Positions 1-9,364 of a stretch of 64,000 bases of DNA are shown here, piece by piece. The stretch is from Nocardia shimofusensis NBRC 100134. GTDB taxonomy: Bacteria; Actinomycetota; Actinomycetes; Mycobacteriales; Mycobacteriaceae. Position numbers and translations under genes: made by a program. Location: positions 62,001-126,000 of the forward strand of contig NZ_BDBT01000018.1 in the NCBI RefSeq assembly GCF_001613125.1, in the 5' to 3' direction. The notes under the pieces were generated by a model. The model ran no database searches, was not told the origin of the DNA, and saw only the letters and a list, made by a program, of their open reading frames with translations. Numbering within the stretch: position 1 is the first letter of the stretch; each line of letters starts with the position of its first letter.

Positions 1-2049
1 AATCGCCGGATCGAGGACATCGAGTTCCGTCCCCTCGCCCCGCGCGCCCCCGAAGCGGGCGAGGTGCTGCTGCGCGTCGAGGCGTCGGCGATCAACTTCA
101 TCGACCTCATGAAGGCGACGGGCTCCTATCCCGACGACTCGCAGGGCGTCGATCTGCTCGGCGTCGACTGTGCGGGCGTGATCGAGGCGGTCGGTCCCGG
201 AGTACGTGACCGGGTGCCGGGGCAACGGGTCGTCGCCTGCGCATTCGGGGCGCTGGCATCCCACCTCACCGTCCGCGCCGGTCACACCGCGCCGGTCCCG
301 GCGGGGATGCCGAGCACCACGGCAGCCGCCCTGCCGCTGGTGGTCGCCACTGCCTGGCAGGCACTGGCCAGGGGCGCCCGCGTCGAGCCGGGGGAGACGG
401 TGCTGATCCACTCCGCGGCGGGCGGGGTGGGCGCGGCGGCGGTCGCGATCGCCCGGCACCTGGGCGGGCGAGTGCTGGCCACCGCGGGCAGCGAGCCCCG
501 CCGGGCGTACCTGCGGGCCCTCGGCATCACCGATGTGTTCGACTCCCGGGCCGCCGACTGGCCCCAGCAGGTGCGATCGGCGACCGGAGGCCGCGGCGTC
601 GACGTGGTCCTCAACTCCTTGGCGGGCGCGGCCGTCGACCACGGCATCGAGGTGCTCGCCGAAGACGGCCGGTTCGTCGAGATCGGCAAGCGCGACATCT
701 ACGCCGATCGCCGCATCGGCCTGCGCGCCTTCGCGAAAGGTCTCACCCTCGCCGCCGTCGATCTCGGCGGCATGATGACTCGCCGACCGCACCGCTACGC
801 CGCCCTGCTCGGCGAAGCCTGGCAGACCGTACTCGACGGCATCGTCGCCGACCTGCCGCTCACCGTCCACGACTTCACCGACGCACCCGCCGCGCTGGCC
901 GCGCTCACCGAGGACGCGCGGATCGGCAAGATCGTGCTCACCGGTCCGGACACCGTCGCCGAGGTCGTCCCGGAACCGTTGCCGCACGGCCGATTCCGCG
1001 CCGCAGCCACCTACGTCATCACCGGCGGCCACGGCGCTCTGGGCCGCAGCCTCGCCACGTACCTGCTCGACCACGGCGCGGGCGCGGTCGCCCTCGTCAG
1101 CAGGGGCGCCCACTCTCCACCGGAGGACCCGCGGATTCACGGCTACCGCGCCGAAGTCGCCGATCGCGCCGCGCTGGCCGCGGCATTGGCCGCGATCCGC
1201 GCCGATCTGCCCCCCATCCACGGCATCGTCCACGCGGCGGGAGTGCTCGACGACGCCACCGTGCTCAGCCTGCGCGCCGACCGGATCGAACGCGTACTGC
1301 GTCCCAAGATCGACGGCGCGCGCCACCTGCACGAGCTCACCGCCGAGGATCCCCTCGACGTGTTCGTCCTGTTCTCCTCTGCCGCCGCGCTGGTCGGGAA
1401 CCCCGGCCAAGCCGCCTACGCGGCCGCCAACGCCTACCTCGACGCGCTCGCCCTGGCTCGCAGGCACGACGGACGCCCCGGCCTGAGCGTGCAGTGGGGT
1501 CCGTTCGACGACATCGGCCTGGCCGCGGCTCGCGCCGACCGCGGCGCTCGCCTCGCCGATCGCGGATTGACCGGGATCGCCGCCGACGAGGCCTGGCACG
1601 CGTTGGGCACCTTCCTCACCGAGCACACCGTGCTCACCGGCTACTTCGGTTTCGACCGCCGCCGCTGGTTCGACGCCTACCCCGACTGCGCGGGTCAGGC
1701 CTGCTGGTCGCCGCTGTACGACGCCGGCGACACCCCCGCGGCCGCACCGGGGCCGGGCGGACGGCTTCGCACCACCCTGGCGGACGTGAGCGTGGACGAA
1801 CGGCGAGCGCTGATCCAGGCCGAGGTCACCGCACTGGCCGCCCGAGTCCTGCGATTGCCCGCCACCGATCTCGACGCCTCCGCCCCGTTGCGAGCGCTCG
1901 GCCTGGACTCCCTGCTCGGCCTCGAACTGCGCAATCAGCTCGAAACAGCCTTCGCCCTGCGTCTTTCGGCGACCCTGCTGTGGACCTACGGCACCACCGC
2001 CGCGCTGGCGACGGCCATCGACGAACGACTCGCCGCCGAGCCGGCGTGA
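1..2049 (+). CDS. Modular type I polyketide synthase, C-terminal part (ER-KR-ACP), truncated by the window edge
   Basis: The reading frame is open from base 1, so only the last 682 residues are present. In order they hold an enoylreductase domain (about 1-310, nucleotide-binding core SAAGGVGAAAVAIA near 138-151), a ketoreductase domain (about 335-520, Rossmann start ITGGHGALG near 340, an LDD motif typical of B-type KRs near 416, catalytic S/Y/N in FSSAAAL and QAAYAAANAY), and an acyl carrier protein with GLDSL, the phosphopantetheine serine being about residue 637. Together they reduce a beta-keto acyl-ACP to a saturated chain. The protein ends directly after the ACP with no obvious C-terminal docking helix. 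The next gene starts 15 bp on and is a lone ketosynthase, so both probably act on one assembly line. The product is unknown. Confidence 0.9.
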   Translation, partial: NRRIEDIEFRPLAPRAPEAGEVLLRVEASAINFIDLMKATGSYPDDSQGVDLLGVDCAGVIEAVGPGVRDRVPGQRVVACAFGALASHLTVRAGHTAPVPAGMPSTTAAALPLVVATAWQALARGARVEPGETVLIHSAAGGVGAAAVAIARHLGGRVLATAGSEPRRAYLRALGITDVFDSRAADWPQQVRSATGGRGVDVVLNSLAGAAVDHGIEVLAEDGRFVEIGKRDIYADRRIGLRAFAKGLTLAAVDLGGMMTRRPHRYAALLGEAWQTVLDGIVADLPLTVHDFTDAPAALAALTEDARIGKIVLTGPDTVAEVVPEPLPHGRFRAAATYVITGGHGALGRSLATYLLDHGAGAVALVSRGAHSPPEDPRIHGYRAEVADRAALAAALAAIRADLPPIHGIVHAAGVLDDATVLSLRADRIERVLRPKIDGARHLHELTAEDPLDVFVLFSSAAALVGNPGQAAYAAANAYLDALALARRHDGRPGLSVQWGPFDDIGLAAARADRGARLADRGLTGIAADEAWHALGTFLTEHTVLTGYFGFDRRRWFDAYPDCAGQACWSPLYDAGDTPAAAPGPGGRLRTTLADVSVDERRALIQAEVTALAARVLRLPATDLDASAPLRALGLDSLLGLELRNQLETAFALRLSATLLWTYGTTAALATAIDERLAAEPA

Positions 2050-2064
2050 CCTCAGGAGGCAGCC

Positions 2065-3531
<1,467 letters not shown>

Positions 3532-3560
3532 CCTCGCCGAACCCCGACCGCCTGTCGAGC

Positions 3561-3599
3561 TCGGTTCCGGAGCACCAGGCCCGTCTCGGCCTGTCGAGA
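3561..3599 (+). repeat. Dispersed 39-bp repeat, copy A
   Basis: This stretch matches 10634-10672 in the same orientation at 34 of 39 positions, including an identical 19-nt core TTCCGGAGCACCAGGCCCG. It lies in the short gap between the ketosynthase and the acyltransferase gene. The two copies bracket the acyltransferase-to-P450 block. Function is unknown. Confidence 0.6.
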
Positions 3600-3627
3600 A
3601 CTACGCTCGCGAGGACTCGGCTTGTCG

Positions 3628-4929
3628 ATGAAAGGGGCCGTGCAGGTGCGCAACGGTGAGGTGATTCGCCCGCTGTCGTCATCGGAACGGTGGTTCTGGC
3701 TCATCGATCAGTTGTCGCCGGCCAATTGCGTCGCCCGAGTGCGGGTGCGCGGCCCGATCGGCGCCTACCGCCTCGAAGAGGCCGCGGACGCGCTGGTCGC
3801 GGAATTCCCGCTGCTGCGCACAACAGTCGTCGATGGCCCGGACTTCGCGCCGTCGGCCGACCCGCACCTGCCGGTCCTGCACCGCATCGTCACCGACCCC
3901 GACCAGTGGCGCACAATCTTCGACGAACAACTGGCCGAACCCATCGACCTCGCGACGGCCCCCGGCCGACTCATCGATCTAGCCTGGCGGCCAGGCGCTT
4001 GCGACGAACACCACGACCTGATCCTGGTCCTGTCCCATGTCCTACTCGACGGCCGCTCGCTGGTGTCGCTGCTGTGGCGAATTCTCGCCTACACCGCCGG
4101 ATCTCCGATCCGCACCGCCACCCGCCCACCGATCCCGGCCCCCGACGACCTCATCCCACCCGCGCACACCCGCCTCCTGCGCTGCCTGCGCACCAACATC
4201 ACCGGCCAACTCACCGCCATGGCCCGCCGCGCGACCAACCTCCCCGGCACCCCGCCGCCGCTGCCGATTCGCCGCACGCGCAGCGTGATACGCACCATCG
4301 AGGGCGAAGCACTCACGGCGCTCGGCACCCGCTGCCACCAGCACGACGTCACCATCAACGCCGCCATGAGCGCCGCCCTGGCCCACGCACTCGGCGAACT
4401 CGCCCCCCGCCGATCGGGAGTAGCGGGCATCGGCGTCCCGGTAGACGTCCGCTCCCGCCTGGACCCGCCCCCGGCCGACGACGAGCCCGGCATGTTCACC
4501 GCGGTAGTCCCCACCTTCGTCCCCTACGGCCCGACCCACTCCCTCTGGGACGTCGCCCGCGCAGCGAAAACGCAACTGGCCCAGCGGCTGGCGCGGAACA
4601 ACGACCTCACCGCGCTGGCCGCCATCCGCTACGGCTGCCCACGCTCTCTCGAATCCGGCAGGCGCGCCATAGAACTCATCGACCGTCGTGCCCCCTGGAA
4701 CGTCACCCTCAGCAACCTCGGCAAACTCACCCCGCCCACAGCGGTGAAGCCCCTCGATGTCACCGCGCTGACGGTCGCGGGAACGAACTCCTGCGCCAGC
4801 GCGCTCACCGTCGCCGTGGCCACTCTCGGCACCACGATGTCGATCACCTTCTGCTACGTCGACACCATGCTCGCGCGGACAACCATCGAATCCCTGGCCG
4901 ATCGCACCATCCGGTCTGTCACTGGCTGA
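3628..4929 (+). CDS. PapA-type O-acyltransferase (condensation-domain fold)
   Basis: About 433 residues of the condensation/CoA-dependent acyltransferase superfamily. The catalytic HxxxDG motif is present as HVLLDG at about 137-142, and the later VDVRSRLDPP and VTLSNLGKL segments match the phthiocerol dimycocerosyl transferase (PapA) group. These enzymes move an acyl chain from a PKS carrier protein or CoA onto a hydroxyl, so a role in releasing or decorating the product of the adjacent PKS/KS genes is likely. The start is uncertain: TTG 3622 has GAGGA 6 nt upstream, ATG 3628 is the conventional choice, and GTG 3646 has an AAAGGGG 9 nt upstream. It ends 26 bp from the convergent ligase gene. 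Confidence 0.82.
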   Translation: MKGAVQVRNGEVIRPLSSSERWFWLIDQLSPANCVARVRVRGPIGAYRLEEAADALVAEFPLLRTTVVDGPDFAPSADPHLPVLHRIVTDPDQWRTIFDEQLAEPIDLATAPGRLIDLAWRPGACDEHHDLILVLSHVLLDGRSLVSLLWRILAYTAGSPIRTATRPPIPAPDDLIPPAHTRLLRCLRTNITGQLTAMARRATNLPGTPPPLPIRRTRSVIRTIEGEALTALGTRCHQHDVTINAAMSAALAHALGELAPRRSGVAGIGVPVDVRSRLDPPPADDEPGMFTAVVPTFVPYGPTHSLWDVARAAKTQLAQRLARNNDLTALAAIRYGCPRSLESGRRAIELIDRRAPWNVTLSNLGKLTPPTAVKPLDVTALTVAGTNSCASALTVAVATLGTTMSITFCYVDTMLARTTIESLADRTIRSVTG

Positions 4930-4955
4930 CCCGGTGGCTACAGCGACGATTCCGC

Positions 4956-6470
4956 TCAGGTGAGCAGGCCCCGCACGATTTCCCGCAGCGCGGCCCGGTC
5001 CGGCTTGTTCGTCCGGCCGCTGACCGGAATCCGATCCACCACCACGATGTCGTCGGGCACGGCGGTGGTGTCGATGACCTGGGGCAATCGCTTGCGAACT
5101 AGCTCGACGACGTCCCCGGCCCCCGGTTCGCCGACAATGGCGAGCACGATTCGTTCATCGCCGACCTCGTCCGGTAGGCCCACCATGATCGCTTCCCGCA
5201 CCCCGTCGATCGCGGTGATCACCGGCTCGTACAACCCGGGGTAGATATTCGTCTTCCCACGGATCATCATGTCCTTCTTGCGCCCGGTGAGGACCAACTC
5301 CTCGCCGTCCCAGCGCGCGAGGTCGCCGGTGGCGATCTCGGTCAGCGGCGCCGCACCCAGATACCCGCGGCACAGGTTCGGGCCGGACAACACGAGCTCG
5401 CCGTCGTCGGCGATCCGCGCCTGCACACCCCGCACCGGAGCGCCGAGCAGATCCCCGTCGTGCGCGAGTTTCGCGGCGCCGGTCGCGACCGCCACCGGCA
5501 GGATCTCCGTCATCCCGTAGATCGCGAGAAACCCGGTGTCGGGCAACAGCTGCTGAGCCCGGCGCAGGAGCGCGGAGGTGACCGGGGCACCACCGAGCGC
5601 CACCTGCCGCAGGTGGGACGGCGCCGGGACAATCCCGGCATCGAGCGCGTCCAGGGCGGCGGCGAGATCGGCCGGGGTGTAGAACGCGTGCGTCGCGCTC
5701 CCTAGATTCCGTGTGAATCGGACCGGGTCGATGTGTGTGCCGAAGCGCGGATATCGCGGCAAAGCCCACCGCGCCCCCGCCATCAACGCGGGCAATCCCA
5801 TCATGAGCTGCTCGGTGTGCAGGAACGCGCCAGGCGCGAGACTGGTTCGTCCGCCCATCGCACTCAACCCGGCGCTCAGCGAGGCACGCGTGTGCACAAC
5901 GGCTTTGGGCTCGTCAGTGGTTCCCGAGGTGAACACGATCAACGCCGCGGCGTCGGGATCCGCGGGCGGCGGAGTGCTCTCGCGCGCATCACCGGTGAAC
6001 CGCCGCAACGGGATCGACCCGAACGGCGTTCCCGGCAGCCACACACCACTGTGGATGTGGCGAACATCGAGGGCGCCGAACCGCGGCAGTTCCAGTCCCT
6101 TCGCGCGCCCGAACCCGGCGAGTGGGCCGCTCACGGCATACAGCAGTGATTCCGTCGCCGCCCACGTCGGTTCGACCAGGCCGACCCGTGCGGCGAAGAG
6201 CTCCGGCCCGACACCGGGGTCGACGAACACGATCGTCCCGCCCGCCGCGATCACCCCGAAGATCACCATCACCGATGGCACGCTCGGCCGGATCGAGAAC
6301 AGCATCCGATCACCCGGCGCGAACCCCGCCTCGCCGAGATTGTGCGCCACTCGACCGACGGTTTCCTGCAGTTCCCGATAGGTGAGCGCACGCTTGCCGA
6401 CAGTGCCGAGTGCCGACGCATCCGGAATCCGTTCGGCCTGCGCGGCGAGCCTTTCGAGAAAATCGGTCAT
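4956..6470 (-). CDS. AMP-forming ligase, OleC/beta-lactone synthetase-like
   Basis: 504 residues of the acyl-adenylate-forming superfamily. Visible motifs are the P-loop VFTSGTTDEPK, the IYGMTE core, GDLARWDGEELVLTGRKKD and the C-terminal lysine in GRTNKPDR. The N-terminal segment PGDRMLFSIRPS...FVDPGVGPE matches the RP(G/S)...(I/V)DPG.G signature of OleC proteins, which in olefin, lipstatin and nocardiolactone pathways adenylate a beta-hydroxy acid to close a beta-lactone. Two OleA-like genes in the same operon support this, but a plain fatty acyl-CoA/AMP ligase cannot be excluded. The start ATG 6470 has AGGGGAG upstream; the frame stays open further upstream but would overlap the glycosyltransferase gene. 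It is the last gene of the operon. Confidence 0.85.
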   Translation of the reverse strand: MTDFLERLAAQAERIPDASALGTVGKRALTYRELQETVGRVAHNLGEAGFAPGDRMLFSIRPSVPSVMVIFGVIAAGGTIVFVDPGVGPELFAARVGLVEPTWAATESLLYAVSGPLAGFGRAKGLELPRFGALDVRHIHSGVWLPGTPFGSIPLRRFTGDARESTPPPADPDAAALIVFTSGTTDEPKAVVHTRASLSAGLSAMGGRTSLAPGAFLHTEQLMMGLPALMAGARWALPRYPRFGTHIDPVRFTRNLGSATHAFYTPADLAAALDALDAGIVPAPSHLRQVALGGAPVTSALLRRAQQLLPDTGFLAIYGMTEILPVAVATGAAKLAHDGDLLGAPVRGVQARIADDGELVLSGPNLCRGYLGAAPLTEIATGDLARWDGEELVLTGRKKDMMIRGKTNIYPGLYEPVITAIDGVREAIMVGLPDEVGDERIVLAIVGEPGAGDVVELVRKRLPQVIDTTAVPDDIVVVDRIPVSGRTNKPDRAALREIVRGLLT

Positions 6471-6534
6471 CGGTGCTCCCCTCGACAGTCGACCACGCCG
6501 GTCGGGCACTTTCGATCGTGCTCGCACGCCACGC

Positions 6535-7323
6535 TCACCGAATATCGACCACCTCGGGCCGATAGCGATGATCGGCGTACCAAGCGAGAGTCTTGCGAAT
6601 ACCCCAGGCGCGCACCCGCCGATTCGAGCCGTACACCCGCACATCACGGCGCAACCCATAGTCGGTGGTGATCGTGCGCACCGCGTTGACCAGCGCCCGA
6701 TCCTCGTGCAGATCCTCGATAGCGGTCCGCGGGAATCCGCCAGCGGCGACATACAGTTCAGCGGTGATCGCCATATTGCACCCCGGCGTCATCACATACG
6801 GTCCGAGATACTTCGGATCCCGATTGCCCGCGCGCACCTTGCCGAAGGCCGACGCCACTTCCAACGCCACGCGAATGATCGTGCGATCCATCCACGAGAC
6901 ACCTTCGTCGGTGCGTGGAATCAGCTGACCGCTCACCAACCGCAGCCCGGAGTCGAACCCGTCTTTGACCCGCCGCGTCCAGTCGGGGGCGGGCAGGCAG
7001 TCGGCATCGGTGCGCGCGAGGTAGGTCGCGCCATGCGCGATCGCATAGCGCATACCGGTATCGGCGGCGGCGCCGGTGCCCTTCTGCCGCTCGCCGATCA
7101 CGACGATGCGCGGCAGCGGATGCGCCGAAGCGAATTCCCGGACCACCTCGACGGTGCGGTCGGTCGAGTTGTTGTCGACCACGACAACCGTGAAATCTGT
7201 GTCCTGCTGCGCGGCGATGGCGTCCAGGGTCTTGCCGATGCCACGTTCTTCGTCGAAGGCGGGAATAACCACCCAGAGAGCGTCCGATTCGCGATTGCTC
7301 ACCAACGGACGCGGCTGTGTCAC
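6535..7323 (-). CDS. Family 2 glycosyltransferase
   Basis: 262 residues with a GT-A fold: WVVIPAFDEERGIGKTL at the N-terminus, VVVVDNNSTDRT, the metal-binding region ARTDADCLP, and TPGCNMAI...GGFP further on. No membrane segment is evident. It would add a sugar from a nucleotide or lipid-linked donor; the acceptor is unknown, but its place between OleA-like and OleC-like genes suggests a lipid or its precursor. The start GTG 7323 is chosen because its GTGA overlaps the TGA of a preceding hexapeptide frame inside the 17-bp tandem repeat, continuing a coupled stop/start chain from the upstream gene. TTG 7350 is in the same frame but lacks a well-placed ribosome-binding site. The next gene starts 64 bp downstream. 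Confidence 0.82.
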   Translation of the reverse strand: MTQPRPLVSNRESDALWVVIPAFDEERGIGKTLDAIAAQQDTDFTVVVVDNNSTDRTVEVVREFASAHPLPRIVVIGERQKGTGAAADTGMRYAIAHGATYLARTDADCLPAPDWTRRVKDGFDSGLRLVSGQLIPRTDEGVSWMDRTIIRVALEVASAFGKVRAGNRDPKYLGPYVMTPGCNMAITAELYVAAGGFPRTAIEDLHEDRALVNAVRTITTDYGLRRDVRVYGSNRRVRAWGIRKTLAWYADHRYRPEVVDIR

Positions 7324-7369
7324 CGCACACCAACTGTCACCGCACACCAACTGTCACCGCACACCAACT
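7319..7369. repeat. Perfect 17-bp tandem repeat, three copies, at a gene junction
   Basis: Unit GTCACCGCACACCAACT at 7319-7335, 7336-7352 and 7353-7369, all identical. On the minus strand each copy carries CGGTGACA. The TGA of the upstream OleA-like gene (7356-7354) overlaps a GTG (7357). That GTG opens a six-codon frame MTVGVR ending at TGA 7339-7337, which overlaps GTG 7340. This opens a second MTVGVR ending at TGA 7322-7320, which overlaps GTG 7323, the start of the glycosyltransferase. A GAGGAG at 7373-7368 sits before the first GTG. Confidence 0.95.
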
Positions 7370-8220
7370 CCTCGATAGGTCACGGCCGCCGCGGTGGGTC
7401 CGCCGTCGGCGGCGACGAACAACAACGGCCGATCGACCAGCCCCGCCGCACGCGCCGCCACGAAGGCGGCGGTCAACGCGGAAGTGTGCGCGTCCCCGTC
7501 GAATTCATCGGTCACCACCGAGCCGACGCCGAGCTCGGTTGCCAATTCCCCGGCGAAAGCCGAAGTCGGCTTACCACACAACAGCACCACCCGCCCCGCG
7601 TCGATACCGTCCGCAGCCAGCGCTTCTCGCGCCGCGACAGCTGCATGCTCGACGAGTTCCGCTGTCCCCGAACGTAATTCCACTGTCAATGCAGACCGCC
7701 CGTGCGCCCCCATCGCGGACAACCGCACATACCCCTGGGGATCAGGCAACTGTTCCCCCGCGCTCACATGCACCCGACCGAATCCCATCGCGTCATCGTG
7801 ATTCTCGAGCACGAACGCCGCCCCCACCGGCTCGAACGCGAACTGCGCATCAGCCCGCTCCGACGGATGCGCGTCCCCCGACACGACGACCACGCGCCCA
7901 GCGGGCAGATCGGCCAGCAGTGAAGTGGCCACCCCCACAGCGTTCACCAACCCACATGCCCCGTTCATCAGATCGAACGACAGACACGGCACATCACCGC
8001 GTCGATATTCCAGCCCGATCCCCGCTGCCTGCTGAATCAGCGCCGCGATCGCCGGTTCCACGAGGTTCGCATCGCGATAGACCCCCACGTTGATCAGAGC
8101 GTCGACCTGCTCAGGCCGACAACCGGCGCCTGCCAACGCATCGCGCGCGGCATCGGCCGCCTGTCCCACCGAGCTGACTCCGCCGCTGCGGGTCACTGCC
8201 GAAGAAATGATGATTCCCAT
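7354..8220 (-). CDS. OleA-like thiolase-fold protein, partner subunit with degenerate active site
   Basis: 288 residues of the KAS III/thiolase fold. It keeps the nucleophile region (SFDLMNGACGLVNAV, Cys89) and an OleA-type glutamate (RDANLVEPAIA, Glu55). The regions where KAS III enzymes carry their catalytic His and Asn read VLLCGKPTS (212-220) and DGDAHTSALT (241-250), so the Cys-His-Asn triad is incomplete. Shorter and diverged partners of this sort occur in two-subunit systems such as LstA/LstB and PqsB/PqsC, so pairing with the neighbouring complete subunit is the likely role. It starts 6 nt after the upstream stop (GTAGGA ribosome-binding site overlapping that stop) and ends at the 17-bp repeat. 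Confidence 0.78.
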   Translation of the reverse strand: MGIIISSAVTRSGGVSSVGQAADAARDALAGAGCRPEQVDALINVGVYRDANLVEPAIAALIQQAAGIGLEYRRGDVPCLSFDLMNGACGLVNAVGVATSLLADLPAGRVVVVSGDAHPSERADAQFAFEPVGAAFVLENHDDAMGFGRVHVSAGEQLPDPQGYVRLSAMGAHGRSALTVELRSGTAELVEHAAVAAREALAADGIDAGRVVLLCGKPTSAFAGELATELGVGSVVTDEFDGDAHTSALTAAFVAARAAGLVDRPLLFVAADGGPTAAAVTYRGVGVR

Positions 8221-8226
8221 ACTGTC

Positions 8227-9255
8227 CTACACCCGCAGATCGCCGATTGTCACCGACAAGAATCCGGCGACCACCCCGGAAGCCGCCGGTACCATCAGTA
8301 CCTTCGACCCCGGCGCGATCAGCCCTCGCCGCAGCGCGTCGTGCAACACCACGAAATGTGAGGTCGACGCGGTGTTGCCATACCTGTCCAGTACCGCGAG
8401 CGCTCGCGGCATGGGTGAATCGAATTCGCGCTCGGCGATCTTGCCGATCAATTCCACTGCCGGACCGCTGAATTGGTGATGGATCAGGTAGTCGTAGCGC
8501 TCGTCGGCGAAGCTGGAACCGCGGGCGGCCAGGAACTCCAGCTGTCGCGAGGTCCACAGCAGGTACCGGGACTCGTTGTGCATCGACCGATTGTCGGTAT
8601 AGAGCGCGACCCCCGGCCCCTGATCACTCGGCATCCCGAGGCACAGCTCGGCGAACGCCGCACTGGTGTTGAGCTCCACATAGTCGAGCCCCGGTCCGTC
8701 GGTGCCGTCGAGCACCACGGCCGCCCCGGCATCGCCGACGGTGAGCGAGGCGAACTGTGGGTCGTACTTCTGCGAGATCTCACGCACCGCGGTATCGGCG
8801 ATCGGCGTGATGCATTCCCCCGACACCACCATGCCGCGACGCGCAGCGCCGGATCGAATCATCCTGTCCAGCAGCAGAACTCCGGTCATCATCCCGGCGC
8901 ACGCGTTGGAGACGTCGAAGTGGATCGCCCGCCTCGCCCCGAGCGCGGTGCGCAGCATCAGGGCGAACGACGGCTCGAAGCAGAAGTCCTCGCCGCGGGT
9001 CCGGGTGATCGAACAGGAGATGATCACGTCCAGATCGGCGGCGTCGTAGCGGGAATTGTCCAGTGCGCCGCGGGCGGCGGCGAGGGCGATGGTGAAGGAG
9101 TCCTCGGATTCGCCGCGCACCCTTCGCGCCTTCACCCCGCTGACCTTCTCCAGGTCCGGCGGCGCGTCGACGGCCAGCTGGGCCAGCAACTCCGCCGTGG
9201 TCACTTCCCTGGTCGGCAGATACGCGCCGACGGCTTCGATTGTCGATCTCACCAT
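8227..9255 (-). CDS. OleA-like / KAS III-type condensing enzyme, catalytic subunit
   Basis: 342 residues with a full thiolase-fold active site: Cys119 in FDVSNACAGM, His259/260 in YLIHHQFSG and Asn294 in RYGNTAST. It also has the FEPS glutamate (Glu94) at the place of the base used by OleA to join two fatty acyl chains. FabH would be the generic alternative, but the FEPS motif, the paired degenerate paralogue and the linked OleC-like ligase favour acyl-acyl condensation. It is the first gene of a four-gene minus-strand operon (9255 to 4956). GGAAG lies about 10 nt before ATG 9255. A 109-bp gap separates it from the divergent P450. Confidence 0.82.
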   Translation of the reverse strand: MVRSTIEAVGAYLPTREVTTAELLAQLAVDAPPDLEKVSGVKARRVRGESEDSFTIALAAARGALDNSRYDAADLDVIISCSITRTRGEDFCFEPSFALMLRTALGARRAIHFDVSNACAGMMTGVLLLDRMIRSGAARRGMVVSGECITPIADTAVREISQKYDPQFASLTVGDAGAAVVLDGTDGPGLDYVELNTSAAFAELCLGMPSDQGPGVALYTDNRSMHNESRYLLWTSRQLEFLAARGSSFADERYDYLIHHQFSGPAVELIGKIAEREFDSPMPRALAVLDRYGNTASTSHFVVLHDALRRGLIAPGSKVLMVPAASGVVAGFLSVTIGDLRV

Positions 9256-9327
9256 GGGTGTTCACTTCCGGATATCGCGTGATGCGCACTACACGCAGCG
9301 CATCTCGTCGATCTTAACGACAGACCT

Positions 9328-9356
9328 TTCACTGGACGGGTCGGCTCGAGTAGATT
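9328..9356 (+). promoter_or_regulatory. Promoter of the P450 gene, probably leaderless
   Basis: TTCACT (9328-9333), a 17-bp spacer and TAGATT (9351-9356) are followed after 8 nt by the ATG at 9365. No ribosome-binding site is visible, so transcription probably starts at or next to the start codon. Confidence 0.45.
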
Positions 9357-9364
9357 GTCCCGGG

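Noticed and set aside
7354..7356. Read-through of the TGA to fuse the OleA-like protein and the glycosyltransferase
   Set aside because: The two do lie in one frame across the TGA, but nothing resembling a recoding signal is visible and the overlapping GTGA restarts explain the arrangement better.
8227..9255. Simple FabH (fatty acid synthesis initiation) assignment
   Set aside because: The fold is compatible, but the OleA-type FEPS glutamate, the degenerate paralogue in the same operon and the OleC-like ligase make acyl-acyl condensation more likely.
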